Notes: generated from the sequence alone by a model not told the origin. Shown: positions 18,124-28,600, counted from the first letter of the stretch. The stretch: DNA of 64,000 nucleotides from Parasegetibacter sp. NRK P23 (GCF_023721715.1 NZ_JAMDLG010000001.1:375889-439888), one strand, 5' to 3'. Numbers and translations are program-made.

Positions 18124-18173
18124 GCGTTTTTTCGCCTTCTTTTTTAGTGAAAAACAGCAGTCATCCCCATCAG

Positions 18174-18491
18174 CTAATCCACCGCCTTAACTTTTATATC
18201 CGCATATACTTCAAATTTCCGCTCCTCCGCTGTTTCACCCAGCAGGCTCAATACTTCTTCCAGGGTCTTTCTCAAAACTGGTATGCGTTCCCAGGCATGG
18301 GGATCGGGCTCACCAAAACGCTCTTCGTGACTGAAATTATTCAGGCTGTGAAAACGTATCTTATCACTGAATAAGGTGACAAGGATTTCCTTCGCTTCTG
18401 TTCCTGTAAAAACCCCATTCAGGAGGTTGAACTTACCATCCGGATACTTTACGGCTTTTTGTTTGCTCAAGGTTACTTCTTCTTGTTTCAT
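18174..18491 (-). CDS. Hypothetical protein, 105 aa
   Basis: I do not recognise this family. The protein is small, soluble and charged, with no signal peptide or membrane segment. It starts MKQEEVTLSKQKAVKYPDGK, has an alternating strand pattern (FNLLNGVFTGTEAKEILVTL) and an acidic helical C-terminal half (LRKTLEEVLSLLGETAEERK) ending in a final strand. The gene is flanked by non-coding DNA on both sides (108 bp to dabA). Length, composition and a clean ATG suggest a real gene. Confidence 0.6.
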   Translation of the reverse strand: MKQEEVTLSKQKAVKYPDGKFNLLNGVFTGTEAKEILVTLFSDKIRFHSLNNFSHEERFGEPDPHAWERIPVLRKTLEEVLSLLGETAEERKFEVYADIKVKAVD

Positions 18492-18599
18492 GAATTGAAT
18501 TGTTATGGATGAATAGATTTATTGTATAGTTTTTTCACAACAATGCACCGAACACTTATGCTGACGATGCAATTCGTGGAAAGCCCGGCTTGCATCAAC

Positions 18600-20822
18600 T
18601 TACCCGATGAGTTCCCATGAAAATTCTCGTGTAAGCTGGTATTTATCCCTGGTTTGTGGATCCAGGCAAACGAGGTGTACCCAGCCGTTGCCGAACAGTT
18701 TCTTCAGTATATCATGTTCCTTAACGATGTTTTCAATCCTGGATGCAGGCGCGTATACTAGTACGGTTAGTCGAACCGGCTCATGATAAGGCTCCTTATC
18801 CGATTTAAAAACGGACTGCAGCGGAAGCCCATGCATCAGGTCGCTTGCATTGCCCTGCATCACACCGATCTTACCCGCTATATTCATGGTTATTTTACTG
18901 CCGCCGCCAAAAGCCACATTGTCTAAGGTAGAAAACAGGTACTGCGCGTTGATCCACTGCGCCACCACTACCGGTGCAGTAAGAATGTTGGTAAGAAGTG
19001 CACCGCTTTCGTCTTTTTCCCAATCGTAGGCATGCAGGAAAACACGTCCTTCCAGGTTGGCGTCTTTTGTGAGCCATCTTGGTCCGGCTATGAAGGCCGC
19101 ATTTCTGGCCAGTCCCCATTCAGGGCGCACCTGGGCCCAGTCTTTGGCACGCAAAGCCGTAAATTTCCGCGCATGATCCGCCGTTGTGCTGACCCCCATT
19201 TCCCGACAGCGCCAAAGACAGTTTTCAGCCCGTGCGGTTTCAAGGTCTTTTTTCAGCGCCCGCAGCTTTTCAGAGCGCTGATTGTGTGCATGCTCCCCGA
19301 ACAGCTCCACCTGATCGGTGGTGGTATTGTGGGCCGCGGCCAGGAAGGTTGTATCATCGGGGATATCTATACCCTGATTTCTCAATTCGTTTCTCACCTT
19401 TTCATTGTTCAGGATGCGCGCGAGGATACGTGCGTTGGGAGCGCCATGCCGTCCGCCGCAGGCGCCACAATCAAGAGCAGTAGCGTGCGCATTGTTTTCC
19501 GTAGTACTTCCATGCCCGCAAAAAACCACCAATGGCGCGAAGCGCTCCGTAAGTCCGATCATCTTTAACGCACCCGCCGCGAACGACACCTGTTGGGCGA
19601 AGGGTATCGGGTTGATGTCGGGCTCCAGTGCATAAGAAGGCGTAATCGACTGCTTCAACACCTTTGCAAGTGAATCCGCGCCTGAGGGAGAAAAGCTCCG
19701 GACTGCCATTGACACCCCACTGGCTAACCCCATTGCTTCCACAAGGCTGAAAGGCGCGGTGAATGTGTATTTGAGTGATTGGTAGAGTTTCTTCAACCCC
19801 TGCATCCGATGGTGTCCTTCCTCGCATGAATCATGGGAACAGTTCGGCTTTTCTTCGATATGGTAAGCGGGCTTCAGCAATACCGGGCAGGAAGCGTGGG
19901 CCTCACCGGTTACGGCGTTTCCGACCGATACGGGCAGGCCGAAGAATCCGGCAAACCCATAAGTTTCATAGTTACCCTGCGCTTCCAGCGCACGTCTGAA
20001 AGGTTCAGAACGCACATCGATACAAAATACCAGCTGCGCGTCAGGCCGTTCGCTCTTTTCTGGTGGCGGCGCGCACGAGAGTTGTTGAAGCAGGCCGTTA
20101 CGGTAATGGGTTTCGTTCCGCGTAATGGTTTGATAAGTACCGGTAACATCTGCTTTATCCAAGGCATGACGGTGCCATTGGAGCAGGGCCTTAGCCTCCG
20201 GCCAGAGCAAACAGGTCAGTACCAACCTGAAAGCGAGGTATTCCGCTTGCGTAACCGTATGGGCGCATCCTGCATCTTCCCCGTCGGCCCAGTTCGTGCG
20301 GTATTGTATATAGGCAGCCCATCCGGGTAAAGTAGTCAGCAGCAGTGTCAGAAACTGTTCCTGCCCGGCGGTGCCAATTCCAAGATAAGCCAGGGTTTCG
20401 GTGATTACCGCCTTCGGGGTTACCGGCAGGTTCGTTAACCAGTATAGCTTTTGTTTATCGTTACCATGGAGTCTTTCATCAAAACGGATCAATGATAAGG
20501 TACTTTTAAGGAGTCCTTCTTTCCGGAGTGGCATTTGTATGGTGGATTGCCCCTGGTCGAAAAATACCTGCAGCCATTTTATACTTTCACGGTTAACACC
20601 TTGCATCTCTTCCGGCATTTCCCCTTGCTGAAAATAGACATTCGCCTCCTTTAATGCATCTTCAAACCTTAGTGTTTCAACCGGGTTCACGGCGATAAGA
20701 TTTTTCAACGGCCAGAAAGGCGCGATTTTCGACCAGCTTCGCAAGATCACCGTTTCAAGGGGATGTACATTTTCCGATGCCCTGATCCTTACCGGTTTTT
20801 CCATTAACTCTTGTTGTAGCAT
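18600..20822 (-). CDS. dabA: DabA, inorganic carbon pump subunit (DUF2309/UPF0753)
   Basis: A 740-aa soluble subunit of the DAB energy-coupled CO2-hydrating pump. It carries the beta-carbonic-anhydrase-like zinc site known from DabA: C267 and D269 (LVFCIDVRSE), H437 (FCGHGST) and C452 (LDCGACGGRHG). The arginine in the CxDxR motif is also present. The N terminus (KIAPFWPLKNLIAVNPVE) is typical of the family. It starts 17 bp after dabB, so the two are one transcript. It is expected to supply bicarbonate to the cytoplasm for carboxylases. All key residues are intact. Confidence 0.92.
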   Translation of the reverse strand: MLQQELMEKPVRIRASENVHPLETVILRSWSKIAPFWPLKNLIAVNPVETLRFEDALKEANVYFQQGEMPEEMQGVNRESIKWLQVFFDQGQSTIQMPLRKEGLLKSTLSLIRFDERLHGNDKQKLYWLTNLPVTPKAVITETLAYLGIGTAGQEQFLTLLLTTLPGWAAYIQYRTNWADGEDAGCAHTVTQAEYLAFRLVLTCLLWPEAKALLQWHRHALDKADVTGTYQTITRNETHYRNGLLQQLSCAPPPEKSERPDAQLVFCIDVRSEPFRRALEAQGNYETYGFAGFFGLPVSVGNAVTGEAHASCPVLLKPAYHIEEKPNCSHDSCEEGHHRMQGLKKLYQSLKYTFTAPFSLVEAMGLASGVSMAVRSFSPSGADSLAKVLKQSITPSYALEPDINPIPFAQQVSFAAGALKMIGLTERFAPLVVFCGHGSTTENNAHATALDCGACGGRHGAPNARILARILNNEKVRNELRNQGIDIPDDTTFLAAAHNTTTDQVELFGEHAHNQRSEKLRALKKDLETARAENCLWRCREMGVSTTADHARKFTALRAKDWAQVRPEWGLARNAAFIAGPRWLTKDANLEGRVFLHAYDWEKDESGALLTNILTAPVVVAQWINAQYLFSTLDNVAFGGGSKITMNIAGKIGVMQGNASDLMHGLPLQSVFKSDKEPYHEPVRLTVLVYAPASRIENIVKEHDILKKLFGNGWVHLVCLDPQTRDKYQLTREFSWELIG

Positions 20823-20839
20823 GATGTTGTTTTTGATTT

Positions 20840-22183
20840 TCAGAACTGATATTTGTTGCGTTCAGCGGTAATTGTTTTGGGATGAGGCTGGCTCGCATTG
20901 AGCATTTGAACATATTTTTTGAGGAGCCAGCCGGGATAAGATTTCCACCTGGCGGGATGGATGAACAGCATCGCCAGCCATGATGCTACAAGCAGTACCG
21001 CGCCAATGAAGTGCAAAGGATTCAGTTCCTGAGGAACGGCTATATTCAGGGGCGCAAGCACCTGCCCGATAAGGTGTACACTAAAACCATAACAGCAACC
21101 AATGAGCGCTGACGCAACGATGGCCAACGGAAGCCTTAGCTTTTGGCGGCCGCGGAGGATAGGCAATGCGAACTGCGTTCCTGCAATCAAAGGAAGCAAT
21201 ACCAGGAACAGCGTTGTATCTGCCAGACTTATCCGCTCCCCGATCGTTAAGGAAAAAGTGCCGGCCGCTAATGCGCCACAGACCAGTGCCGGTAAAAATT
21301 GTTTCAGGGAAGGTGGATAGTCGAGGTCCAGTCTTTTTTCCTGCGCGGCTGATCCGGAAGCAAGGAACAGGTAAGCTTTAAACAGTCCGTGCCAGCAAAG
21401 GTGGGCGATGGCTGCGGGAAACAAACCAAGTCCGCACTGAACGATCATGAACCCCATCTGTCCCATTGTTGAGCAGGCCAGCATCCGTTTGATATCACTT
21501 TGCATCAGTTTCCAGAGCGTGCCCAGCAAAGCGGTGGCGATGCCTGTTGCGAAAATGATAGGCATTAAAACCGCCTCACCTGCCAATAAGGGAGCGAAGC
21601 GCGCCAGCAAAAATCCACCGCCATTTACCAGCCCGGCGTGCATGATGGCTGAAACAGGCGTAGGTGAATTCAGTGAACTGGTGAGCCAGCGGTGGAAGGG
21701 CCACAAAGCCGATTGCGTCATAGCTGCCAGTAATAAAAGTGAACCGGTTATAATGGTCCATTGGGAGCCTATGGATTGAGTAAGGATCGATTGTATTGAC
21801 GTTTGTCCCGTAACGTTATACAAAATGAGGGCGGCGGTTCCCAGGAAAAAGAACCCTAATCCAAAATTTTTAGCCGCCAGTAGAGAAGATTGTCTTGCCG
21901 CTTCCCACCGGCGCTTGTGTAGCATAAGCCGGGTAAGCAGCAGGTTGCTGGTACCCCAGGAAGCCAGGAACAACAGCAAATGATCGGCGCACAGCATCAG
22001 ATAAACCGAGGCTACCAGCATGACCAGGTTTGCAAAAAAAGAACGCTGCCTGCTGTCTCCTTCCAAGTACCTGGACGCGTAGGATCCGATGGATAGTGCT
22101 ACAAAAGTCACCAGTGCGATGATGACCAAACTAAGGGCGTCAACATAAAACAGTGCCGGAAAACCAGTCATTTTTTGCTCCAT
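20840..22183 (-). CDS. dabB: DabB, proton-conducting membrane subunit (NuoL/MrpA-like)
   Basis: A 447-aa inner-membrane protein of the proton-conducting transporter family, related to complex I subunit NuoL. It has about 12 hydrophobic helices. Diagnostic segments are AMTQSALWPFHRWL, SPTPVSAIMHAGLVNGGG, DIKRMLACSTMGQMGFM and LCWHGLFKAYLFLASG. In the DAB system it uses the proton gradient to drive DabA. No other complex I genes are nearby, and the direct link to dabA fixes its role. A LysR gene diverges from it 95 bp upstream. Confidence 0.92.
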   Translation of the reverse strand: MEQKMTGFPALFYVDALSLVIIALVTFVALSIGSYASRYLEGDSRQRSFFANLVMLVASVYLMLCADHLLLFLASWGTSNLLLTRLMLHKRRWEAARQSSLLAAKNFGLGFFFLGTAALILYNVTGQTSIQSILTQSIGSQWTIITGSLLLLAAMTQSALWPFHRWLTSSLNSPTPVSAIMHAGLVNGGGFLLARFAPLLAGEAVLMPIIFATGIATALLGTLWKLMQSDIKRMLACSTMGQMGFMIVQCGLGLFPAAIAHLCWHGLFKAYLFLASGSAAQEKRLDLDYPPSLKQFLPALVCGALAAGTFSLTIGERISLADTTLFLVLLPLIAGTQFALPILRGRQKLRLPLAIVASALIGCCYGFSVHLIGQVLAPLNIAVPQELNPLHFIGAVLLVASWLAMLFIHPARWKSYPGWLLKKYVQMLNASQPHPKTITAERNKYQF

Positions 22184-22278
22184 TTTTAAGATTTTAATTT
22201 CGATGGGGGCAAAACTATCCTATGTTTGTATATAAGAAAAACGACTAATTCTAATACCTAAAATAAGATTTTCTAATA

Positions 22279-23130
22279 ATGCTATTTGATGCCTTAACCT
22301 TGGAATGTTTCATCGCGGTGGCGGAAACCGGAAGCTTTACCCGTGCGGCCGGCAAGGTATCGCGTACCCAATCTGCCGTGAGCCAGCAAATCGCCAAGCT
22401 GGAGGGAATGATAGGAAAACCTGTGTTTATAAGAGCCCGTCATTTTTCGCTTACACCTGAAGGTGAGTTACTGCTTACTTACGCAAAAAAAATCGTGCAG
22501 TTAAACCGTGAAGCGATGGATCGGTTTATACATCCTGAGCTTCAGGGTGAAGTAAGGTTTGGTTTACCGGAAGATTTCGCCAGCGTTTTTTTATCTGAAG
22601 TGCTTACCGAATTCGCGTCCCTTCATCCCCGCGTTATGCTGAATGTGGAATGTGATTTAACGCTGAACCTATTTTCCAGGTTCAGGAAAAAAGAATTTGA
22701 TCTTGTGCTCGTAAAGATGAGCAAGCCCGAGGATTTTCCCAATGGAATGGATGTATGGTCGGAAGCGCTGGAATGGGTAGGCAATAAAAACCTCGCTGAT
22801 TTTGATGAAACGCAACAGGTGCCTTTGGTGCTCTCACCGCAACCCTGTGTTTACAGGGCGAGGGCGATACAGGCGCTGGAAAAGATAAACCGCAAATGGC
22901 GCATCGTTTTTTCGAGCCATAGTTATGCCGGAACCGTTGCCGCCGTAAAGGCCGGCATGGGCATTACCGTACTTCCCCGCAATATGGTGCCTGAAGATTT
23001 ACACATTATCCGGGCAAAAAAACAACTCCCTAACCTGGATGATACGCATATATCGTTATTGAAGCACCACAATAAAAACCTGGTGGTGAACTCTTTTGAA
23101 AAGTTTGTGGTGGAGCGGTTGAATCCGTAG
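22279..23130 (+). CDS. LysR family regulator, divergent from dabBA
   Basis: A 283-aa LysR-type regulator. The N-terminal winged helix reads LECFIAVAETGSFTRAAGKV followed by SRTQSAVSQQIAKLEGMIG, and a co-inducer domain follows from about residue 90. It is transcribed away from dabB-dabA across a 95-bp intergenic region, the classic layout for a LysR controlling its neighbour. That region is AT-rich and contains AAAAT-AAG-ATTTT and repeated CTAAT units that could be its site. A role in sensing low inorganic carbon is inferred from position only. Confidence 0.87.
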   Translation: MLFDALTLECFIAVAETGSFTRAAGKVSRTQSAVSQQIAKLEGMIGKPVFIRARHFSLTPEGELLLTYAKKIVQLNREAMDRFIHPELQGEVRFGLPEDFASVFLSEVLTEFASLHPRVMLNVECDLTLNLFSRFRKKEFDLVLVKMSKPEDFPNGMDVWSEALEWVGNKNLADFDETQQVPLVLSPQPCVYRARAIQALEKINRKWRIVFSSHSYAGTVAAVKAGMGITVLPRNMVPEDLHIIRAKKQLPNLDDTHISLLKHHNKNLVVNSFEKFVVERLNP

Positions 23131-23218
23131 GGGAAAACATAAAAAGTGGGCTGAATTATCATTGCTGTAACAGTGCGAAGAATATCAATACCGTAATCGC
23201 AATTCAGAAGGAATGTAA

Positions 23219-23371
23219 CACTACAAAGAGAATATTCACTACATCATGAATGATCTGCAGGTCAGCAGAGGAACAGCAGTAAACTATTGGGAAGAATTGG
23301 TAAACCTGAATCTTTTGATGAAGCAGAAAATTGGACGAGGGTATTTATTATGTGAATTAGTCCTTGTTTGA
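23219..23371 (+). pseudogene. Remnant of a Fic-family protein C terminus
   Basis: A 50-codon stretch preceded directly by an in-frame TAA and ended by TGA reads MNDLQVSRGTAVNYWEELV, then NLNLLMKQKIGRGYLL. This resembles the winged-helix domain at the C terminus of Fic/DOC adenylyltransferases (SRxTAxxYLxELVxxGLLxKxKxGR). No FIC catalytic domain or start codon is present. It lies next to the 3' end of tRNA-Lys, a common integration spot, so it may be debris from a lost element. Confidence 0.5.
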
Positions 23372-23481
23372 TGTACAGATAAGGAACAATTCATAAAACT
23401 ATCTGGGCATTAAGTGTACAGCTAAACAGTATGATCCGTAAAAATTCGCCGCTGTGTTTTTAACTTGAAGAACCGCAAAAC

Positions 23482-23508
23482 AAAAAAGGCCTTCTTTCGA
23501 AGACCTTT
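23482..23508 (-). terminator. Intrinsic terminator of tRNA-Lys
   Basis: On the minus strand AAGGTCTTC-GAAA-GAAGGCCTT is followed by a T-run, directly after the tRNA 3' end. This is a clear hairpin with a GNRA-like tetraloop. Confidence 0.8.
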
Positions 23509-23512
23509 TCTC

Positions 23513-23588
23513 TGGTGAACCCGCTGGGACTCGAACCCAGGGCCCATACATTAAAAGTGTATTGCTCTACCAACTGAGCTACGAGTTC
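23513..23588 (-). tRNA. tRNA-Lys(UUU)
   Basis: A 76-nt cloverleaf on the minus strand. The acceptor GAACTCG pairs with CGGGTTC (one G-U pair). The D arm is AGCTCAGTTGGTAGAGC. The anticodon stem ATACA/TGTAT encloses the loop CTTTTAA with anticodon TTT. The T arm is CTGGGTTCGAGTCCCAG. CCA is encoded (TGG at 23513-23515 on the + strand). Confidence 0.97.
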
Positions 23589-23723
23589 ATCCTTTTTTAC
23601 TTCTCAGCTACCGTGCTGTTCCGTAATTGGGAGTGCAAAAATAGGAATTAATTATTTGCACCCAAATTTTTTGAGAATTTTTTTTCTGATTTTTTGAGAA
23701 TGAATCATTTGCAGCATTTGAGG

Positions 23724-23731
23724 TAAGTTTG
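23724..23731 (+). promoter_or_regulatory. -7 promoter box TAAGTTTG
   Basis: A perfect TAnnTTTG box 20 bp upstream of the ATG at 23752, with TTTG elements further upstream. It is the likely promoter of the reductase-SAM hydrolase pair. Confidence 0.55.
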
Positions 23732-23751
23732 CGGCTTATTAACGAAAGCAG

Positions 23752-24564
23752 ATGATGCAATCCTATTTCTCCAATAAAGTTGTTGTTGTCACAGGCGGAA
23801 GCGATGGTATCGGGAAAGCCCTGATAGACCTGCTCCTGCCCCTGGGCGCCAAAGTGGCCACCTGCGGAAGGAACCACGATAAATTGTATCAGCTCGAAAA
23901 AAGCTACGCCGGCAAACCACTGCATACCATGGTGGCCGATGTGGCTTCGGAAACAGATTGCAAAAGGTTCATCGAAACCACCATTAAGGTATTCGGAAGA
24001 ATAGACATACTCATCAACAACGCAGGCATCTCCATGCGCGCGATGCTGAAAGACATGGACGCGGAGGTGATCAAAAAAGTGATGGACATCAACTTCTTCG
24101 GAACGGTGTACACCACCAAACACGCGCTCCCCCACCTCATCGCGGCAAAAGGAACCATCGTAGGCGTGTCTTCCATCGCTGGTTACAGGGGGCTTCCGGG
24201 AAGATCGGGCTACTCCGCTTCCAAATTCGCGCTGCAGGGCTGGCTCGAATCCATCAAAACAGAATTGATGGACGAAGGCGTGCATGTAATGTGGGTATGC
24301 CCCGGGTTCACCGCTTCCAATATCAGGAACGCGGCGCTCACGCAGAAAGGAGAAACACAGGGTGAAAGTCCGCTCGATGAAAAACAACTGATGACTTCCG
24401 AAGAATGCGCACAGCATATCCTGAAAGCGGTGGAGAAGAAAAAACGTACGCTGGTACTCACCTTCCAGGGTAAACAAACCATCTTTCTCAATAAATTCTT
24501 CCCGGCACTTACCGACAAACTGGTGAAAAGGTTCTATTTTAAAAATGGCGTTCTCACCAAATAA
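23752..24564 (+). CDS. SDR family oxidoreductase
   Basis: A 270-aa short-chain dehydrogenase with NAD(P) motif VTGGSDGIGKA, INNAGISMRA, catalytic Ser in VGVSSIAGYRG and Y-S-A-S-K in GRSGYSASKFALQG. The C-terminal extension (LVLTFQGKQTIFLNKFFPAL) resembles the DHRS7/YqjQ group, which associates with membranes. Two methionines start the frame; the second at 23755 is equally possible. The next gene begins 18 bp downstream, suggesting a two-gene operon. The substrate is unknown. Confidence 0.88.
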   Translation: MMQSYFSNKVVVVTGGSDGIGKALIDLLLPLGAKVATCGRNHDKLYQLEKSYAGKPLHTMVADVASETDCKRFIETTIKVFGRIDILINNAGISMRAMLKDMDAEVIKKVMDINFFGTVYTTKHALPHLIAAKGTIVGVSSIAGYRGLPGRSGYSASKFALQGWLESIKTELMDEGVHVMWVCPGFTASNIRNAALTQKGETQGESPLDEKQLMTSEECAQHILKAVEKKKRTLVLTFQGKQTIFLNKFFPALTDKLVKRFYFKNGVLTK

Positions 24565-24582
24565 AACCGCAACCCGGCACGG

Positions 24583-25407
24583 ATGGCAATTATCACCCTT
24601 ACCTCGGACATCGGAAGGCAGGATTACCTGCCAGGCGCCATCAAAGGACGGCTGCTGCGGATAAACCCGGCCTTTCAACTGGTGGACATCACGCATGAAT
24701 TGCCCCCCTTCAATTACCCCCAGGCCGCTTATGTATGCCGGAACGCCATCCGCAATTTCCCGGAGGGCAGCTACCATATCGTGCTGGTAAACCTGTTCGA
24801 TGCGCCGCCCAGACATATATTGCTCGCGCTGCACCAACAGCAGTACATCGCTTGTGCCGACAATGGCCTGCTCACCATGATCCTGGAAGAGAAACCGGAA
24901 GAAGTGGTGGCCATACCCATTCCCCAGGATATACCTCCTCATACCCTGCACCTCACCGACGTAATCGGAAAAGCCATCGCGCAACTCAACAACGGGGCCG
25001 CACTGGAAGACATCGGCGACCCGCGCGTGAACATCGTGGAAAAACTGCCCATACGGCCAGTAAGCGGTAACAATTTCCTGGAAGGACAGATCATTTTCAT
25101 CGATCATTTCGAGAATGTGGTGGTGAACATCACCCGTCCCCAGTTCGAAGCAGCCCGTCAGGGCCGCTCCTTCAAGATCGTTTTTAAACGCGATGAAGTG
25201 ATTGACCGAATCAGTCATACCTATGCCGATGTGCCTGAAAGTGAAAAACTGGCGCTTTTTAATGCGTCAGATTATCTTGAGATCGCGATCAACAAGGGGA
25301 ACGCCGCCGGACTGTTCGGTTTGCAGGGCTTCTCCGAGCAGGCAGGCAATACCGCCTATTTGCAGAACAGGCTGTTTTACCAGACCGTCAGGATTTATTT
25401 TGAATAG
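24583..25407 (+). CDS. SAM hydroxide adenosyltransferase (DUF62, SAM hydrolase)
   Basis: A 274-aa member of the fluorinase/chlorinase/DUF62 family. Bacterial DUF62 members convert S-adenosylmethionine to adenosine and methionine using water. Signature segments are LTSDIGRQDYLPGAIKGRLL (N-terminal aspartate) and VDITHELPPFNYPQAAYV. The C-terminal domain has IIFIDHFENVVVNI. It appears to lack the 23-residue insertion loop of true halogenases, though I cannot align it here. The first ATG follows the reductase by 18 bp. Confidence 0.85.
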   Translation: MAIITLTSDIGRQDYLPGAIKGRLLRINPAFQLVDITHELPPFNYPQAAYVCRNAIRNFPEGSYHIVLVNLFDAPPRHILLALHQQQYIACADNGLLTMILEEKPEEVVAIPIPQDIPPHTLHLTDVIGKAIAQLNNGAALEDIGDPRVNIVEKLPIRPVSGNNFLEGQIIFIDHFENVVVNITRPQFEAARQGRSFKIVFKRDEVIDRISHTYADVPESEKLALFNASDYLEIAINKGNAAGLFGLQGFSEQAGNTAYLQNRLFYQTVRIYFE

Positions 25408-25577
25408 GTTTTCACCGGATTTTCGGAAGAAAAAAACGGATTAACCTCCCGTAAAAAACACAGTATCCCGCCGAAGCCCTCCCCTGGCGCGTATTGGAGC
25501 CGGGAAACGATGGTGTGACCTCCTTGTTAAAATAATCCTTACTTCGTAAATCACGCCCGCCCAATGCCTGATTATTA

Positions 25578-25585
25578 TATATTTG
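25578..25585 (+). promoter_or_regulatory. -7 promoter box TATATTTG
   Basis: A perfect TAnnTTTG box 35 bp before the ATG of the DUF2723 gene. Confidence 0.55.
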
Positions 25586-25620
25586 TCCATCTTTTTCAAA
25601 ATTGGATATAAACCAGACGT

Positions 25621-28600
25621 ATGAACTTTAACCGTGTCAACAACCTTACCGGATGGATCGTTTGCCTGATCGCCTGTTTGGTGTACATTCTCACCGCGGA
25701 AGCGGGCGGCAGCCTCTGGGACTGCGGAGAATTCGTGAGCAGTTGCTTTAAACTCCAGATTCCCCACCCTCCGGGCGCACCATTGTTCGTACTGCTGGGC
25801 AGAATATTCATCGTGCTCTTCGGCGATGACCCGCTCACCGCCGCCAAAGGCGTGAACATGATGAACGCCATCGCCTCGGGATTCACCATATTGTTCCTGT
25901 TCTGGACCATCACCCATTTCGCACGGAAAATCGTTCAGCGTGGGAAGGAAGAACTTTCCGGTGCCAACCTTTTCGCGATCATGAGCGCAGGTGTGGTAGG
26001 TGCGCTGGCGTATACTTTCAGCGATTCCTTCTGGTACAGTGCCGTGGAAGGTGAAGTGTATGCACTTTCCTCCTTTTTCACCGCCCTTGTTTTCTGGGCC
26101 ATCCTGAAATGGGAACACGCAGCCGACGAGGATCCCCATGCCGATAAATGGATCATTTTCATCTTCTTCATGATGGGACTCTCTATTGGTGTCCACCTGC
26201 TGAACCTGCTTACCATTCCCGCCATTGTAATGGTGTATTATTTCAAGCGATACAAACCAACCGGATGGGGCACCTTCCTGGCTTTTGTGGCCGGATGTGT
26301 GATCACGGGCCTTGTACAGGTAGTGGTGATTCAGTACTCCATTAAGCTGGCCGGAAAGTTCGATATCTGGTTCGTAAACGGATTCAGTCTGCCTTTCTTC
26401 TCCGGTTTCACCTTCTTTTTCGTGCTGTTGACCATACTCGTTGCCGTAGGTTTACGCATTGCGAAAAAAAGAAAGAGCCACTTTCTTTACCTCGGTCTCT
26501 GGTGCTTCACCTTCATGCTCCTCGGCTACTCCACGTACCTCACAACCATGATCCGTTCCAGTGCAAACCCTGGTGTGGACATGTTCAACGTGGACAATCC
26601 CAATGCCCTCGTTGGTTACCTGGGTCGTGAACAATATGGGGATTTTCCGCTGGTGAAGGGCCAGGTGTTCACCGCATCGCCTGTTGAGTACAAAGAAACA
26701 GGCATGAAGTACACCAAAGGCGAGAACAAATACATTGAAATTGGCCAGGATGTGAAACCCGTTTACGCGGAAGAGGACCAAATGTTCTTCCCCCGTGTTT
26801 GGGATGCCAGCAACGACCAGGGTCATGCGGATTTCTACCGCGACTGGCTGAACCTGGAACAGGGAGAAAAACCTACCATGGCAGATAACATCAAATGGTT
26901 CGTGAGCTACCAGAACAACTTCATGTACCTGCGTTATTTCATGTGGAACTTCTCCGGCAAACAAAACGATATCCAGGGATTCGGCAATGCCCGAGACGGT
27001 AACTGGATCACCGGTATTCCCTTTGTTGACAACGCTATGCTGGGCGATCAGAGCAAAATGCCAGACGCCCTCAAAGAAAATAAGGCCAACAACAAACTGT
27101 TCATGCTGCCCTTTATACTGGGACTGCTCGGCCTGTTCTACCATTACAGCAAAAGGAAAGAAGATTTTCTCGTGAACCTGCTGCTATTCTTCTTTACGGG
27201 TTTCGCCATCGTGGTGTACCTCAATCAGGCGGGTAACCAACCCCGTGAGCGTGACTATGCTTACGTGGGCTCTTTCTATGCGTTCGCCGTGTGGATAGGT
27301 CTTGGCGTATTGCAGATCCGCGAATGGCTCTCCAGGAAAATAGCCCTGCCCACCGCAGGTTATGCCTCCGCCCTCGTTTGTCTGCTCGCCGTTCCGGTGC
27401 TGATGGGCTTCCAGGAATGGGATGACCACGACAGGAGCAAAAAACAACTCGCCCGCGACCTGGCACGCAACTACCTCGAAAGCTGTGCCCCCAACGCTAT
27501 ACTGTTCACCTTCGGCGACAACGACACCTACCCCCTCTGGTACGCCCAGGAAGTGGAAGGCATCCGTCCGGATGTAAGGGTGATCAACAATAGTTTGCTG
27601 GGTATCGACTGGTACATCAACCAGCTCCGGTACAAAGTGAACAACAGCAATCCTATTGACGTGATCTTCTCCGCCGACCAGATACAGGGACGGAACCGCG
27701 ACTATATTGTGTACAACGCCAAACAAGGTGTGCCACAGGATGCCTATTTCGACCTGAAGGATTTCCTGAAGAACGTGATCGCCAGCGATGATCCTACTTA
27801 TAAAGTGGCACTACAGAGCGGTGAACGCATCAACTTCTTCCCGGTAAGGAAGTTTAAAGTGCCCGTTGATATCAATAAAGTGCGGGGCAACAACACCGTG
27901 AACGCGAACGATTCGGTAATGGCAGAAATGCGTTTTGAAATTCCCGCTGAAAGAAATGTGCTGATGAAGAATGACCTTGCGGTACTGGCTATTATCGCCG
28001 CGAACCAGTGGGACCGTCCGATCTACTTCACTTCTCCTTACGGTGAACTGGGTTTTGGAAATTACCTCCGGAAAGATGGCCTTACCTACAGGCTCGTTCC
28101 GGTAGCCAACAATACCACCCTGAACACGGAATGGATGATGGATAAATTGCTGAACAAGTTCACTTCCGGCAACGCCGATAAGCCAGGGGTATATTTCGAT
28201 GAAGAGAACCGTCGCCACCTCAACACCATCCGCCTCGCTTACGCAGAACTCGGCGGACAACTGGCCGATATGAACCGGAAGGAAGAAGCCAATAAAATAC
28301 TGAACAAAGGAGACGCCCTGATGCTGGAATCCAACATGCCCTACGGTATGCCCAGCACGGTTCGCGGATACCCGCACAACCTCGTGAGTATGCGCTTCCT
28401 CGAAGCCGCGCTGAAAGCTGGTAACAAGGAACTCTCCGCCAAAGTATCCGCTTCCCTCCGCAAGGACCTGGAGCAGCAGATGCGCTATTATTCTGCTTTA
28501 CCTGAATCCAAACAAATGAGCCTGATGCGCGAAATGCAATTCGCTCAACAACTGATGCAGATGCAGAATGAACTGGAAAAACAGTACAGCGCCGGTACCA

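Larger units (their letters stand above)
23131..23512. other. Region between lysR and tRNA-Lys with a gene remnant
   Basis: No intact gene. It holds a Fic-type C-terminal remnant (23219-23371) and the tRNA terminator (23482-23508). The rest shows nothing I can name. Confidence 0.5.

Noticed and set aside
23608-25218. 536-codon minus-strand frame opposite the reductase and SAM hydrolase genes
   Set aside because: Both genes on the + strand have full domain signatures; the antisense frame is rich in H, F and R with no motif.
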